This document shows, piece by piece, positions 33,977 to 42,784 of a stretch of 64,000 bases of DNA. Below the pieces are notes generated by a model. That model was given only the letters and a program-made list of their open reading frames with translations, had not been told where the DNA came from and made no database searches. The stretch spans positions 992,001 to 1,056,000 of the forward strand of contig NZ_FUWZ01000001.1 in NCBI RefSeq assembly GCF_900167135.1, given 5' to 3'. Within the stretch, counting starts at the first letter, position 1. Each line of letters opens with the position of its first letter. This DNA comes from Chitinophaga eiseniae (lineage in GTDB: Bacteria; Bacteroidota; Bacteroidia; Chitinophagales; Chitinophagaceae). A program made the position numbers and the translations under genes.

Positions 33977-34584
33977 TGGATATAGATATTGTTGGTGAAG
34001 ATCCGGTTACCCAGGCAATAATAGAGAGATTAATCAAGGAGTATAGGACTGATTTAGTTATTAAGAACAGGCTGCCAGTGAGAGGTGGGCAAATTCAGAG
34101 TCTAGCCCCAAAATTTAATTTACTCGATAGCCCAGTTTTTTTGCTAACAGATTTGGATGAATTTCAGTGTCCTCCAAGTTTGATAAAAAAGTGGCTAGGT
34201 AATACTCCTGTAAATCCTCGTCTTATATTTCGGATAGCTCAAGAAGAGGCTGAAACTTGGTTAATGGCTGATAGGGCCGGTTTTTCCAAATGGTTGGGAG
34301 TGGACATTAAAACCATTCCTGAGCCGAAAATCATTGATCGTAGAAAGGGGATTTCTGAAATAATTTTCCCTTTAAAGCCGAGTTTGTATATGATGATGAA
34401 GATTGTACCGTCTTCTAAAAATGCAGATCTCAAGGATAAATTAATTCCTAAGCCTGGTGCAGGTAAAGGGCCGGCATATAATTCAGCACTTCTTCCATTT
34501 ATAGAGAAAATTTGGAATGTTGAAAATGCAGCCAAGCACTCCTATAGTTTGCAAAAAGCAATTTTAAGACTAAGAAACTATTAA
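33976..34584 (+). CDS. Toprim-like/DUF4276-type protein, partner of the ATPase
   Basis: A 202-residue protein without signal peptide. Toprim-style acidic residues are visible: E8 in VGEDPVTQAIIERL and D59/D61 in LTDLDEF. Another conserved-looking piece is AQEEAETWLMAD (about residue 90). The combination fits DUF4276/RloB-like nucleases that accompany AAA_21 ATPases (AbiL-like pairs). The exact family is uncertain. AT-rich like its partner, translated with it through a TAATG overlap, and closed by its own hairpin terminator. Confidence 0.7.
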   Translation: MDIDIVGEDPVTQAIIERLIKEYRTDLVIKNRLPVRGGQIQSLAPKFNLLDSPVFLLTDLDEFQCPPSLIKKWLGNTPVNPRLIFRIAQEEAETWLMADRAGFSKWLGVDIKTIPEPKIIDRRKGISEIIFPLKPSLYMMMKIVPSSKNADLKDKLIPKPGAGKGPAYNSALLPFIEKIWNVENAAKHSYSLQKAILRLRNY

Positions 34585-34596
34585 TAATAGAAAAGT

Positions 34597-34636
34597 AAGC
34601 TGAACGGAAATATGAATTTGTATTTTCGTTCAGCTT
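34597..34636 (+). terminator. Terminator of the ATPase/Toprim cassette
   Basis: AAGCTGAACGGAAAT (34597-34611) pairs with ATTTTCGTTCAGCTT (34622-34636), 15 bp with one wobble and a 10-base loop. It can stop both the cassette and the convergent aspA transcripts. Confidence 0.7.
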
Positions 34637-34652
34637 GTTTTGATTCCTGCGC

Positions 34653-36054
34653 CTATGTATAAATCCCGTGTGGATGGATCATGTTCTCGAAAGAATAGAT
34701 ATCGTTCCACTGTTCTTTTGTGATATATCCTTTTTCTTCTACGACTATCTGATGAATGGTTTTGCCGGTTTTCAACGCTTCCTTTGCAATGGCGGCGCAG
34801 GTTTCATAGCCCAGTAACGGATTTAGCGCCGTTACGATGCCGATGCTGTTCATGACCATCGCTTTGGATACATCCGCATTGGCGGTGATGCCGTCTACAC
34901 ATTTGAGGCGGAGCGTATCGAATGCCTGTTGCAGGTAAGTGATCATATTGAACAGACTGAAGGCGATGACCGGCTCCATCACGTTGAGCTGCAGCTGCCC
35001 GGCTTCCGCCACCATGGTGATGGTAAGGTCGCTGCCGATGACATAGTAGGCGGTTTGGTTCACCACTTCCGGTATCACCGGGTTTACCTTGCCCGGCATA
35101 ATGGAAGAACCGGGTTGCAATTGCGGCAGGTTAATTTCGTTGAGTCCTACCCGTGGTCCGGAAGAGAGCAGGCGCAGGTCATTACATATCTTGGACACTT
35201 TCACGGCGGTACGTTTCAGCATACCGGACAGCAGTACGAAGGCACCGGTATCGGAAGTAGCTTCCACGAGGTCGGTAGCCAGTACAATAGGCAGTCCGGT
35301 CACTTCGCCGAGGTATTGTGTCACCAGTTCCGGGTAGCCGGCCGGTGCGTTGATGGTGGTGCCAATGGCGGTTGCGCCTATGTTGACCTCTGTCAGCAGT
35401 GCCTGTATTTCGCGCAGCCGTTGCAGGTCTTCCCGCAGGGTAGTGGCAAAGGCGTTGAATTCGGCGCCGAGGCTCATGGGTACTGCGTCCTGCAGTTGTG
35501 TGCGGCCCATTTTAAGCACGTTGGCGAATTCCTTTCCTTTTTTGCCGAAGGATTTTTGCAGGTGATCGAGGGAAAGGAGGAGCTCATTGATTTTCAGGTA
35601 CAGCGCAATGCGCAGGGCGGTGGGATAGGTGTCGTTGGTGCTCTGGGAGCAATTGACGTGGTTGTTGGGATGCAGGTATTCATAGGCCCCTTTGGGATGG
35701 CCCATGTATTCCAGTCCGGCATTGGCGATGACTTCATTGGCGTTCATATTGACAGAAGTGCCGGCGCCGCCCTGTATCATATCGGTAGGGAACTGGTCTG
35801 TCAGTTCACCGGCAATGAGCCGGTCGCTGGCTTTTACAATCGCCTCGCCGATGTTGCGGCGGAGGATGCCCAATTCCATGTTGGCCATGGCCGCGATTTT
35901 TTTAACATAACCCAGCGACCGGTTCCCGGGAAACAGCCACGCCGGTGATGTGGAAGTTTTCGATGGCTCTCAGCGTCTGGATGCAATAGTATACGGTGTC
36001 GTTTATCTTTCTTTCTCCGAGGAAGTCGTGTTCTTTTCTGAATGTCTGTTTCAT
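34653..36054 (-). pseudogene. aspA: Aspartate ammonia-lyase, interrupted by a one-base frameshift
   Basis: Aspartate ammonia-lyase/fumarase II family. Starting at ATG 36054, the frame reads MKQTFRKEHDFLGERKIND, then YYCIQTLRAIENFHITGVAV and stops at 35902-35904. The family sequence continues in the next frame from about LGYVKKIAAMANMELG to the end at 34653. The marks NNHVNCSQSTND, GRTQLQDAVP and GSSIMPGKVNP are intact. One extra base near 35925 (GAACCGG) explains the shift; without it the protein would be 466 residues, the family length. Either the gene is recently inactivated, or this is a sequencing error, or the restart at ATG 35888 gives a truncated protein. It lacks the first catalytic-domain segment in that case. 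Confidence 0.85.
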
Positions 36055-36097
36055 AGCTGAATATTTTTAGTGGTTAGGATCGTTGTTTTTGACATCA

Positions 36098-36105
36098 CAA
36101 AAGTA
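36098..36105 (-). promoter_or_regulatory. -7 element of the aspA gene
   Basis: CAAAAGTA on the plus strand reads TACTTTTG on the minus strand, a match to TAnnTTTG 43 bases upstream of ATG 36054. The promoter therefore looks intact even though the gene is frameshifted. Confidence 0.5.
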
Positions 36106-36217
36106 CTCTCGCTGGCAGGCGTGGTAAATGACAGTAGTCAGCCGGCGGATGATTTACGTCAGTTGGTACCTTATTTGTGGCTTTGCTTAACTGATTTCTC
36201 CACTTAAATGCCATATC

Positions 36218-38248
36218 ATGAAAGCAATGACCATCGAAGAAAAGTGTATTAACACCATTCGTTGCCTCGCAATGGATGCGGTACAGAAAGCGAATTCAGG
36301 GCACCCGGGCACGCCGATGGCGCTGGCGCCGGCGGCGTTTGTATTGTGGACAGAGCACCTGCGGTATAATCCCCGGAAGCCGGACTGGTTTAACCGTGAC
36401 CGGTTTGTGTTGTCCAATGGCCACGCTTCGATGCTACAATATGCGGTATTACATCTCACCGGCTACGATGTCTCGCTGGATGATATCAAGGCTTTCCGGC
36501 AGTGGGAAAGCAATACGCCGGGCCATCCGGAATACCGGCTGACGCCCGGGGTGGAGACCACCACCGGTCCGCTGGGCCAGGGTATTATGACCGCCGTAGG
36601 CCTGGCGATGGCTGAAGCGCATCTGGCCGCTATTTTTAATAAGGATGATATAAAGCTGGTAGACCATTATACCTATGTGTTCTGCAGCGATGGCGACCTG
36701 ATGGAGGGCGCCTCCCATGAAGCCGCGTCTGTGGCCGGTCACCTTGGATTAGGTAAACTCATATGCTTATATGATAATAATCATATCACGATAGAAGGTA
36801 ATACCTCACTGACGTATTCCGATGATGTGGCCAAACGGTTTGAAGCGTACCACTGGCATGTGCAGGACCTGGGGGATAAGGGCAACGACCTGAAAGCGAT
36901 ATCAGATGCTTTCGCTGCCGCAAAAACGGTGACGGACAAACCGTCTATGATCCTGCTGCGCACGCATATCGGTTATGGCTCACCCAACAGGCAGGACACG
37001 CCTGAGGCGCATGGTTCGCCCCTGGGAGCGGAGGAGATCAAACGCACGAAGGCGTTTTATGGCTGGCCGCCGGACCAGGATTTCCTGGTGCCCGATGAGG
37101 TGCGGGAGTATATGAAGCATATCATTGCAAAAGGGAAGGAAGCCGAACAATCATGGAATACGCTGAAAGAACAATATCAAAATAAATACCCGGGGCAGTT
37201 TGCGTTGCTGCAACAGTATGTTGCCCAGCCGCTGCCCGATGGGTGGGATAAGGACGTGCCGGTATATAAACCGGAAGACGGCCCCAAAGCCACGCGGGAA
37301 GTGTCTTCCGGCTTCCTGAACGCCGTGGCGGACAAACTACCCTGGCTGATCGGCGGCAGCGGTGACCTGGAACCTTCCACGCTGACGCTGATTAAATCCT
37401 CCGGTTACTTCAGCAAAGCGCATTATGAAAACCGCAATATTGCCTGGGGGATCCGTGAGCATGTGATGTGTGCCGCCAGTTCAGGGCTGCAGCTACATAG
37501 CGGTGTCAGGACGTATGCAGCTACCTTTTTCATCTTCACCGACTATGCGCGGCCGGCTATCCGCCTGGCCTGCATCATGGAGCTGCCGGTGATCTACGTG
37601 ATGACGCATGACAGTATCGGATTGGGGGAAGACGGCACTACGCACCAGCCGGTGGAGCACCTGGCTTCCCTGCGCGCGATGCCGCATCTCTGTGTGATAC
37701 GCCCGGCAGATGCCAATGAGGCTGCCTGGGCATGGCGTACCGCTATTACCCGCACCAAAGGACCTACCATGCTGGTGTTAACACGGCAGAAGCTGCCGGT
37801 TGCCGACCGCAGCAAAGTGGCGCCTGCGCGTAATCTGCAACAGGGCGCCTATGTCCTGTCAAAAGAAAAAGGAGACCGGCCGGCGCTGATACTGATCGCT
37901 ACCGGCTCAGAGGTGCAACTGGCGCTGGACGCACAGCAAAAGCTATGGGAAGATGATATTGACGCAAGGGTGGTGAGTATGCCCAGCTGGGAACTGTTCA
38001 GCGAACAACCGGAAAGTTACCGCCAGCAGGTATTGCCGCCGGCCGTAAAAGCGCGGCTGGCCATCGAGGCCGGTTCTCCGGAAGGGTGGGAGCGGTGGAC
38101 CGGTGAAAAAGGAGCGGTCATCGGGCTTTCTCATTTCGGTTCCAGCGCGCCGGCCAAAGAGCTGTTCAAACACTACGGATTTACGGTGGACAATGTGCTG
38201 GAGAAATCACGCAAACTACTACAGCATGAAAAAGCTGATCGTGTTTGA
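36218..38248 (+). CDS. tkt: Transketolase
   Basis: A 676-residue thiamine-diphosphate enzyme of the pentose phosphate pathway, of normal family length. N-terminal [18 protein letters not shown], the thiamine site [20 protein letters not shown] (cited by SDGDLMEG), the middle domain with [14 protein letters not shown], and the C-terminal domain ending [14 protein letters not shown] are all present. ATG 36218 or the ATG at 36227 may be used. The 3' end overlaps the start of the HAD phosphatase gene by 23 bases, so the two are co-translated. Confidence 0.97.
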   Translation: MKAMTIEEKCINTIRCLAMDAVQKANSGHPGTPMALAPAAFVLWTEHLRYNPRKPDWFNRDRFVLSNGHASMLQYAVLHLTGYDVSLDDIKAFRQWESNTPGHPEYRLTPGVETTTGPLGQGIMTAVGLAMAEAHLAAIFNKDDIKLVDHYTYVFCSDGDLMEGASHEAASVAGHLGLGKLICLYDNNHITIEGNTSLTYSDDVAKRFEAYHWHVQDLGDKGNDLKAISDAFAAAKTVTDKPSMILLRTHIGYGSPNRQDTPEAHGSPLGAEEIKRTKAFYGWPPDQDFLVPDEVREYMKHIIAKGKEAEQSWNTLKEQYQNKYPGQFALLQQYVAQPLPDGWDKDVPVYKPEDGPKATREVSSGFLNAVADKLPWLIGGSGDLEPSTLTLIKSSGYFSKAHYENRNIAWGIREHVMCAASSGLQLHSGVRTYAATFFIFTDYARPAIRLACIMELPVIYVMTHDSIGLGEDGTTHQPVEHLASLRAMPHLCVIRPADANEAAWAWRTAITRTKGPTMLVLTRQKLPVADRSKVAPARNLQQGAYVLSKEKGDRPALILIATGSEVQLALDAQQKLWEDDIDARVVSMPSWELFSEQPESYRQQVLPPAVKARLAIEAGSPEGWERWTGEKGAVIGLSHFGSSAPAKELFKHYGFTVDNVLEKSRKLLQHEKADRV

Positions 38249-38972
38249 CCTGGATGGTACGCTGGCGGTGAGCAAATCGGCTATAGATGAAAATATGGCC
38301 GGCCTGTTGAGCCGCCTGACGCAGATAGCGCAGGTGGCCATCATTTCCGGCGGCAAATGGGAGCAGTTTGAAAAGCAGGTGCTGCAGCGGTTGCCGCAGT
38401 CGGCCCGACTTCCGGCCCTGTATATTTTACCCACCTGCGGTACGCAGTTTTATCATTATCAACAGTCGTGGCAACTGTTGTATGCCGAGAATTTCACGCA
38501 GGAAGAAAAAGAAAAGATCATCCGGTCTTTGCAGACGGCCGTTAACGAGGCCGGCTATACGATAAATCGTACCTGGGGCGAGCAGATTGAAGACCGCGGT
38601 AGCCAGATCACCTGGTCGGCACTGGGGCAGGAAGCGCCGGTAGAAGCCAAAAAAAGCTGGGACCCCGATTTCAGTAAACGAAAGAAAATTCAATCACTAC
38701 TCGATAAATTGATCCCTGGTTTTGCCGTGAACCTGGGAGGCATGACTTCTGTGGACATTACGCGGGAAGGCATCGATAAAGCCTATGGTATCCGTAAGCT
38801 GCGGGATACGCTGCATGTGACCATTGAAGAGATGTTGTTCGTCGGGGACGCCCTGTTTGAAGGGGGGAATGACTATCCGGCGTTACAGGCCGGTGTGCGC
38901 TGTGTGGCGGTGAGAGACCCGGAAGATACCCGGCGGGTGGTAGATGCTATTCTCGGGTGCCTGGGTGATTAA
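38226..38972 (+). CDS. HAD-IIB phosphatase (phosphomannomutase-like)
   Basis: A 248-residue HAD-superfamily protein. The nucleophile motif is VFDLDGTLA at the N-terminus; motif II is [11 protein letters not shown] and the acidic motif IV is [15 protein letters not shown]. The overall layout resembles eukaryotic-type phosphomannomutase/HAD-IIB sugar phosphatases. Substrate unknown, probably a sugar phosphate. Start ATG 38226 lies within the last codons of transketolase. Start choice rests on the conserved [11 protein letters not shown]. Confidence 0.88.
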   Translation: MKKLIVFDLDGTLAVSKSAIDENMAGLLSRLTQIAQVAIISGGKWEQFEKQVLQRLPQSARLPALYILPTCGTQFYHYQQSWQLLYAENFTQEEKEKIIRSLQTAVNEAGYTINRTWGEQIEDRGSQITWSALGQEAPVEAKKSWDPDFSKRKKIQSLLDKLIPGFAVNLGGMTSVDITREGIDKAYGIRKLRDTLHVTIEEMLFVGDALFEGGNDYPALQAGVRCVAVRDPEDTRRVVDAILGCLGD

Positions 38973-38983
38973 CAAAAATATTG

Positions 38984-39013
38984 TTTGTATTTAATCCTAT
39001 AGTCGTAGCTTTA
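38984..39013 (+). promoter_or_regulatory. Bacteroidota promoter of the beta-barrel gene
   Basis: TTTG (38984-38987, -33 element) and TAGCTTTA (39006-39013, 7 of 8 to TAnnTTTG) are separated by 18 bases, the best two-part promoter in the window. The coding start is 39074. Confidence 0.6.
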
Positions 39014-39073
39014 GGTGATCAACCGGTATGAAATGCTACCGGGAAGAAACTATTCTTTTACAAACAAAACCTT

Positions 39074-39850
39074 ATGAAAAAATTACGTTTAGCCGTTGCC
39101 GTTATCGCAGCTGCTGCGCTGTGTCCCTTCATGGCGAAAGCACAAATAGACCTCGGTGCGAAGGCTGGTTTAAGTATCCCTAATCTGACATCCGGCAGTT
39201 CTTCCAATCCAATCAATAGCGGCTGGAGCTCCAGGCTGGGGCTGGACGCAGGCATACATGCAGAATTTTACCTCACCAAACGTTTTTCCATCCAGCCTGA
39301 GCTGAGGTACTCTTCACAGGGTGGTAAAAAAGACGGTAACCAGGGATTTGTGCCTCAAGGGCAGCTACTGCAATATTTTCAGGCTACCCAGCAGCCAGTG
39401 CCTCCTTATCTGTATGCAGATTATAAGAGCGAAGCCAAGTTCAACTATCTGATGGTACCGGTACTGGCAAAATACCATTTCGGTTTCAGTCCTAAATGGG
39501 ACCTGTATGTAGCTGCCGGTCCTTTTGTTAGTTTTCTGCTGAATGGTAAGAACGAAACAAGTGGTACCAGCCCTATTTACGCTGATGAAGCCCACACCAA
39601 GCCATTGCAATTGCCTGCACAGAGCTTTGACAACACCCAGGATATCAAAAATGACCTGAAGAAAGCCAATTTCGGTATCTCGGGTCACGTAGGTCTGGCA
39701 TATCATGTTAACAGCAGAAGCGCCATCTTCATCGAAGGCGGTGGCAACTACGGTTTCGTAAAAATCCAGAAAGACACCAAAAACGGTGAAAACAATACCG
39801 GCGCAGGTGTAGTGGTACTGGGTTATTCTTACCGTATTAAAAACAAATAA
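39074..39850 (+). CDS. Outer-membrane beta-barrel protein (PorT-like)
   Basis: A 258-residue exported protein. Signal peptide LAVAVIAAAALCPFMAKAQ, then IDLGAKAGLSIPNLTSG and repeated amphipathic strands (FSIQPELRYSSQGGKK, YLMVPVLAKYHFGFSPKWDLYVAAGPF) end with the typical VVLGYSYRIKNK terminal strand. This is the outer-membrane beta-barrel domain_2 / PorT type of Bacteroidota. No specific substrate is implied. It has its own two-part promoter and a hairpin at 39855-39871. Confidence 0.9.
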   Translation: MKKLRLAVAVIAAAALCPFMAKAQIDLGAKAGLSIPNLTSGSSSNPINSGWSSRLGLDAGIHAEFYLTKRFSIQPELRYSSQGGKKDGNQGFVPQGQLLQYFQATQQPVPPYLYADYKSEAKFNYLMVPVLAKYHFGFSPKWDLYVAAGPFVSFLLNGKNETSGTSPIYADEAHTKPLQLPAQSFDNTQDIKNDLKKANFGISGHVGLAYHVNSRSAIFIEGGGNYGFVKIQKDTKNGENNTGAGVVVLGYSYRIKNK

Positions 39851-39854
39851 TCAC

Positions 39855-39871
39855 CCTGTTAAGCCAACAGG
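39855..39871. terminator. Short hairpin between convergent genes
   Basis: CCTGTT (39855-39860), AAGCC loop, AACAGG (39866-39871). It overlaps the stop of the minus-strand gene (39859); without a T run it is a weak terminator. Confidence 0.4.
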
Positions 39872-40164
39872 TTGAAAGAAACGATGATGATCGTTACACT
39901 AATACATACCAAAGACAGGAGGAAGATGTAATCTGCAGCTTCCTCCAGCTTTTCACTTCTCCGCCGCTCCTTCGAGCGCATCGACAGAAAAGACAGCAGA
40001 CAACTCCCCGTTAGCAGGATCGCCGCAATTCCCGTAGTATCATCAATGATCGTGACCTGATTAAAATGCGCCACTTTAATAGAAGTGAGCACGATCAGGC
40101 AGAACCCCAACAGATTACTGGAGGTGTTGAGGATATGGGGTGACTTGTTGTTCTCATTTGCCAT
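39859..40164 (-). CDS. Hypothetical membrane protein, 101 aa
   Basis: Three hydrophobic segments (LLGFCLIVLTSIKVAHF, TGIAAILLTGSCLLSFL, IFLLSLVCISVTIIIVSF) separated by a basic loop MRSKERRRSEK. The N-terminus MANENNKSPH is cytoplasmic-looking. Family not recognised. ATG 40164 is preferred over a TTG at 40170. It converges on the beta-barrel gene and stands alone. Confidence 0.65.
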   Translation of the reverse strand: MANENNKSPHILNTSSNLLGFCLIVLTSIKVAHFNQVTIIDDTTGIAAILLTGSCLLSFLSMRSKERRRSEKLEEAADYIFLLSLVCISVTIIIVSFNLLA

Positions 40165-40333
40165 AATCAACCTTTCTGACTATTAATTTAAATCATAGAA
40201 ACGGCGGAAAAAAGTTAAAATACCGTTACTCTCTATTAAAATACGATCAGTGCCTGTTAAGATCTGCTGAAAGGTATACGGACAGCCAATAATATTATTA
40301 TCTTTCGTCCATAGCATGTAAACAGCAGCGCAT

Positions 40334-42718
40334 ATGAAATACCTCATCACCTGTCTGTTGGCGGCAGCAACCACCGCCACAGCATTTGCACAGCAACGCT
40401 CCATGAAGCTGTGGTATACGTCCCCCGCCAGCGCTACCGCGAAAGATGGCACTTCTCCCTGGAAAGATGATCCGGCATGGCTGCAGGCCCTGCCCATTGG
40501 CAATGGTAATATCGGCGCCATGGTATTCGGCGATGTCAACCAGGAACGGATACAACTCAATGAAAAGACTTTGTGGAACGGCAGCCAGGCAGACAACGAT
40601 AATCCCGAGGCAGCCAAATATCTCCCGGAAATACGGAACCTCCTGTTCCAGGGCAAGTTCAAAGAAGCCACTGAGCTTACCAATAAAACACAGATATGCA
40701 AAGGCGCCGGCTCCGGTCATGGCGATGGCTCCAAGGTGCCCTTCGGCTCCTTCCAGACGTTGGGCGACCTGCGCCTGGATTTCGGCAAAAGCAGCCGCTG
40801 CGCGGGCTACCAGCGCAGCCTGCAGCTGGACGACGCCATCGTGCGCGTTAGCTACGAACAGGACGGCGTACATTATACCCGTGAGTATTTTGTGAGTGCG
40901 CCGGCCAATGTGCTGGCCGTTAAACTGTCAGCCGATAAAAAAGGCGCCATCAGCTTCTCCGCCACCATGGACCGTCCCGAACGGTTTACCACGAAAGCCA
41001 CCGCCAATGAACTGGTGATGTCCGGCGCGCTGAACAACGGAAAAGGCGGCGACGGGATGAAATATATGGCCCGTTTGCAAGCCCGCAACAAAGGCGGACA
41101 GATAACCTACTCCGGCAATCAGCTAACCGTAAAAGGCGCTGATGAAGTGATACTGTACCTTGCAGCTTCCACCGATTACCTGCCCAACTACCCCGTTTTT
41201 AAAGGCCGTGATTTTAAAGGCCTGACCGCCAAAGCGCTGCGGACCGCCACCTCACAGTCTTACACCCAGCTGAAACAGGCGCATGTAAAAGACTATCAAC
41301 GCCTGTACAACCGCGTAGCTTTGCAGCTGGCTGATGATACTGCTGATGATGTTCCTACCGATGTACGGCTGCAACGCATCAAAGAAACCGGCAACGATAA
41401 CCATCTGACCGAATTATATTTTCAATACGGCCGTTACCTGCTGATCTCCTCTGCCCGTAAAAACACGCTGCCGGCCAATCTGCAGGGTATCTGGGGCAAT
41501 AAGACGCTGGCGCCCTGGAACGGCGACTATCATACCGATATCAACGTGCAGATGAACTACTGGCCGGCGGAGGTGACGAACCTCGGCGAGCTGCATCTGT
41601 CACTCACCAATTTTATTCAGCGCCTGGAAAAACCGGCTACCCGCTCAGCCGCCGTACAGTTTGGCGGCGCCGGCTGGTGCATCGGTCCCATTGTGAACGT
41701 ATGGGGCTTTACTTCTCCCGGAGAGCATCCGTCCTGGGGACTTACCGCCGGTTCCAGCGGATGGATCTGCGAGCATCTCTGGGAGCATTTCGCTTTTACC
41801 CGCGACTCCGCTTACCTGCGCAAAGTATATCCTACGCTGCGCGAGGTGGCCCGTTTTTATATGGGCTGGCTGGTGAAAGATCCGGTGACAGGCAAACTGG
41901 TGTCCGGACCGGCATCGTCGCCGGAAAACGCCTTTGAAGCGCCCGATGGCAGCAATGGTACCATCAGCATGGGACCTTCCCACGACCAGGAAGTCATACA
42001 GGAATTGTTCACCAACGTACTACAGGCCGCAGAGGTGCTGCAACAGACAGACCCTTTCCTGGACAAACTGCGCGACGCCAAAAACAACCTGTTGCAACCG
42101 CAGATAGGAGAAGACGGGCGGGTGCTGGAGTGGGCGAAACCTTACCCGGAAAAAGAACCGGGGCATCGTCATATGTCGCATTTATACGCCCTTTACCCGG
42201 GTAATGCTTTCAATGAAACCCAGACGCCGCAATATTTGAATGCCGCCCGTAAATCGATCGAGTACCGTCTGCAACACGGTGGTGCGCAAACAGGATGGAG
42301 CGCCGCCTGGGTGACCAACATGTGGGCGCGCCTGAAAAACGGACCGGAAGCATTAAAGGCGTTTAACATCATCCTGGCGGATAAATCCGCTTACAACCTG
42401 TTCAACCTGCATCCACCTTTTCAGATAGATGGTAATTTTGGGGCAACGGCCGGCATTGCCGAAATGCTGCTGCAAAGCCATGAAAGCATGATCACGCTGC
42501 TGCCGGCGCTGCCTGCAGCATGGAAAAATGGTATGGTCAACGGGCTCTGTGCCCGGGGTGGTTTTGTGGTAAATATCTCGTGGAAGGAAGAGAAACTGGC
42601 GGCTGCTACCCTCCATGCCACCAAAGGCGGCGGTTGCCAGGTGCGTTACCGCGATCAGATCGTAGTGCTCAATACCGAGGCTGGTAAAGACTATCCGCTG
42701 GATGCGTTACTTCGCTGA
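40334..42718 (+). CDS. Glycoside hydrolase family 95 alpha-L-fucosidase, exported
   Basis: A 794-residue exported enzyme (signal peptide ending TAFAQ). GH95 marks: N-terminal RMxLWYxxPA-like KLWYTSPASATAK, LPIGNGNIGAMVFG, and NLQGIWGNKTLAPWNGDYHTDINVQMNYWPAEVTNL, quoted here only by NLQGIWGN, DYHTDINVQMNYW, and the late HMSHLYALYPG and FQIDGNFGATAGIAEML. GH95 fucosidases release alpha-1,2-L-fucose or galactose from glycans or xyloglucan. No SusC/D genes are near. A promoter-like TATCTTTC is at 40299. Confidence 0.92.
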   Translation: MKYLITCLLAAATTATAFAQQRSMKLWYTSPASATAKDGTSPWKDDPAWLQALPIGNGNIGAMVFGDVNQERIQLNEKTLWNGSQADNDNPEAAKYLPEIRNLLFQGKFKEATELTNKTQICKGAGSGHGDGSKVPFGSFQTLGDLRLDFGKSSRCAGYQRSLQLDDAIVRVSYEQDGVHYTREYFVSAPANVLAVKLSADKKGAISFSATMDRPERFTTKATANELVMSGALNNGKGGDGMKYMARLQARNKGGQITYSGNQLTVKGADEVILYLAASTDYLPNYPVFKGRDFKGLTAKALRTATSQSYTQLKQAHVKDYQRLYNRVALQLADDTADDVPTDVRLQRIKETGNDNHLTELYFQYGRYLLISSARKNTLPANLQGIWGNKTLAPWNGDYHTDINVQMNYWPAEVTNLGELHLSLTNFIQRLEKPATRSAAVQFGGAGWCIGPIVNVWGFTSPGEHPSWGLTAGSSGWICEHLWEHFAFTRDSAYLRKVYPTLREVARFYMGWLVKDPVTGKLVSGPASSPENAFEAPDGSNGTISMGPSHDQEVIQELFTNVLQAAEVLQQTDPFLDKLRDAKNNLLQPQIGEDGRVLEWAKPYPEKEPGHRHMSHLYALYPGNAFNETQTPQYLNAARKSIEYRLQHGGAQTGWSAAWVTNMWARLKNGPEALKAFNIILADKSAYNLFNLHPPFQIDGNFGATAGIAEMLLQSHESMITLLPALPAAWKNGMVNGLCARGGFVVNISWKEEKLAAATLHATKGGGCQVRYRDQIVVLNTEAGKDYPLDALLR

Positions 42719-42728
42719 TCTTGAATGA

Positions 42729-42771
42729 TTGAACATTTAGCCATTTAATTGTTAAATGGCTAAATGTTCAA
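42729..42771. terminator. Perfect 20-bp AT-rich hairpin between convergent genes
   Basis: TTGAACATTTAGCCATTTAA and its perfect reverse complement flank a 3-base loop TTG. It lies 10 bases after the GH95 stop and before the RND adaptor stop, so it likely ends both transcripts. Related wording (ATTTAGT, CCATTTAA) also occurs at 16730-16796, so it may belong to a dispersed repeat. Confidence 0.7.
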
Positions 42772-42784
42772 ATAGCTATATCAA

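Noticed and set aside
32552..34652. Insertion sequence or transposon carrying the ATPase cassette
   Set aside because: No transposase, target-site duplication or terminal repeats were seen at the edges.
34653..35888. Taking ATG 35888 as the normal aspA start
   Set aside because: The family N-terminus is encoded just upstream in another frame, so a natural start here is unlikely; the gene is treated as frameshifted.
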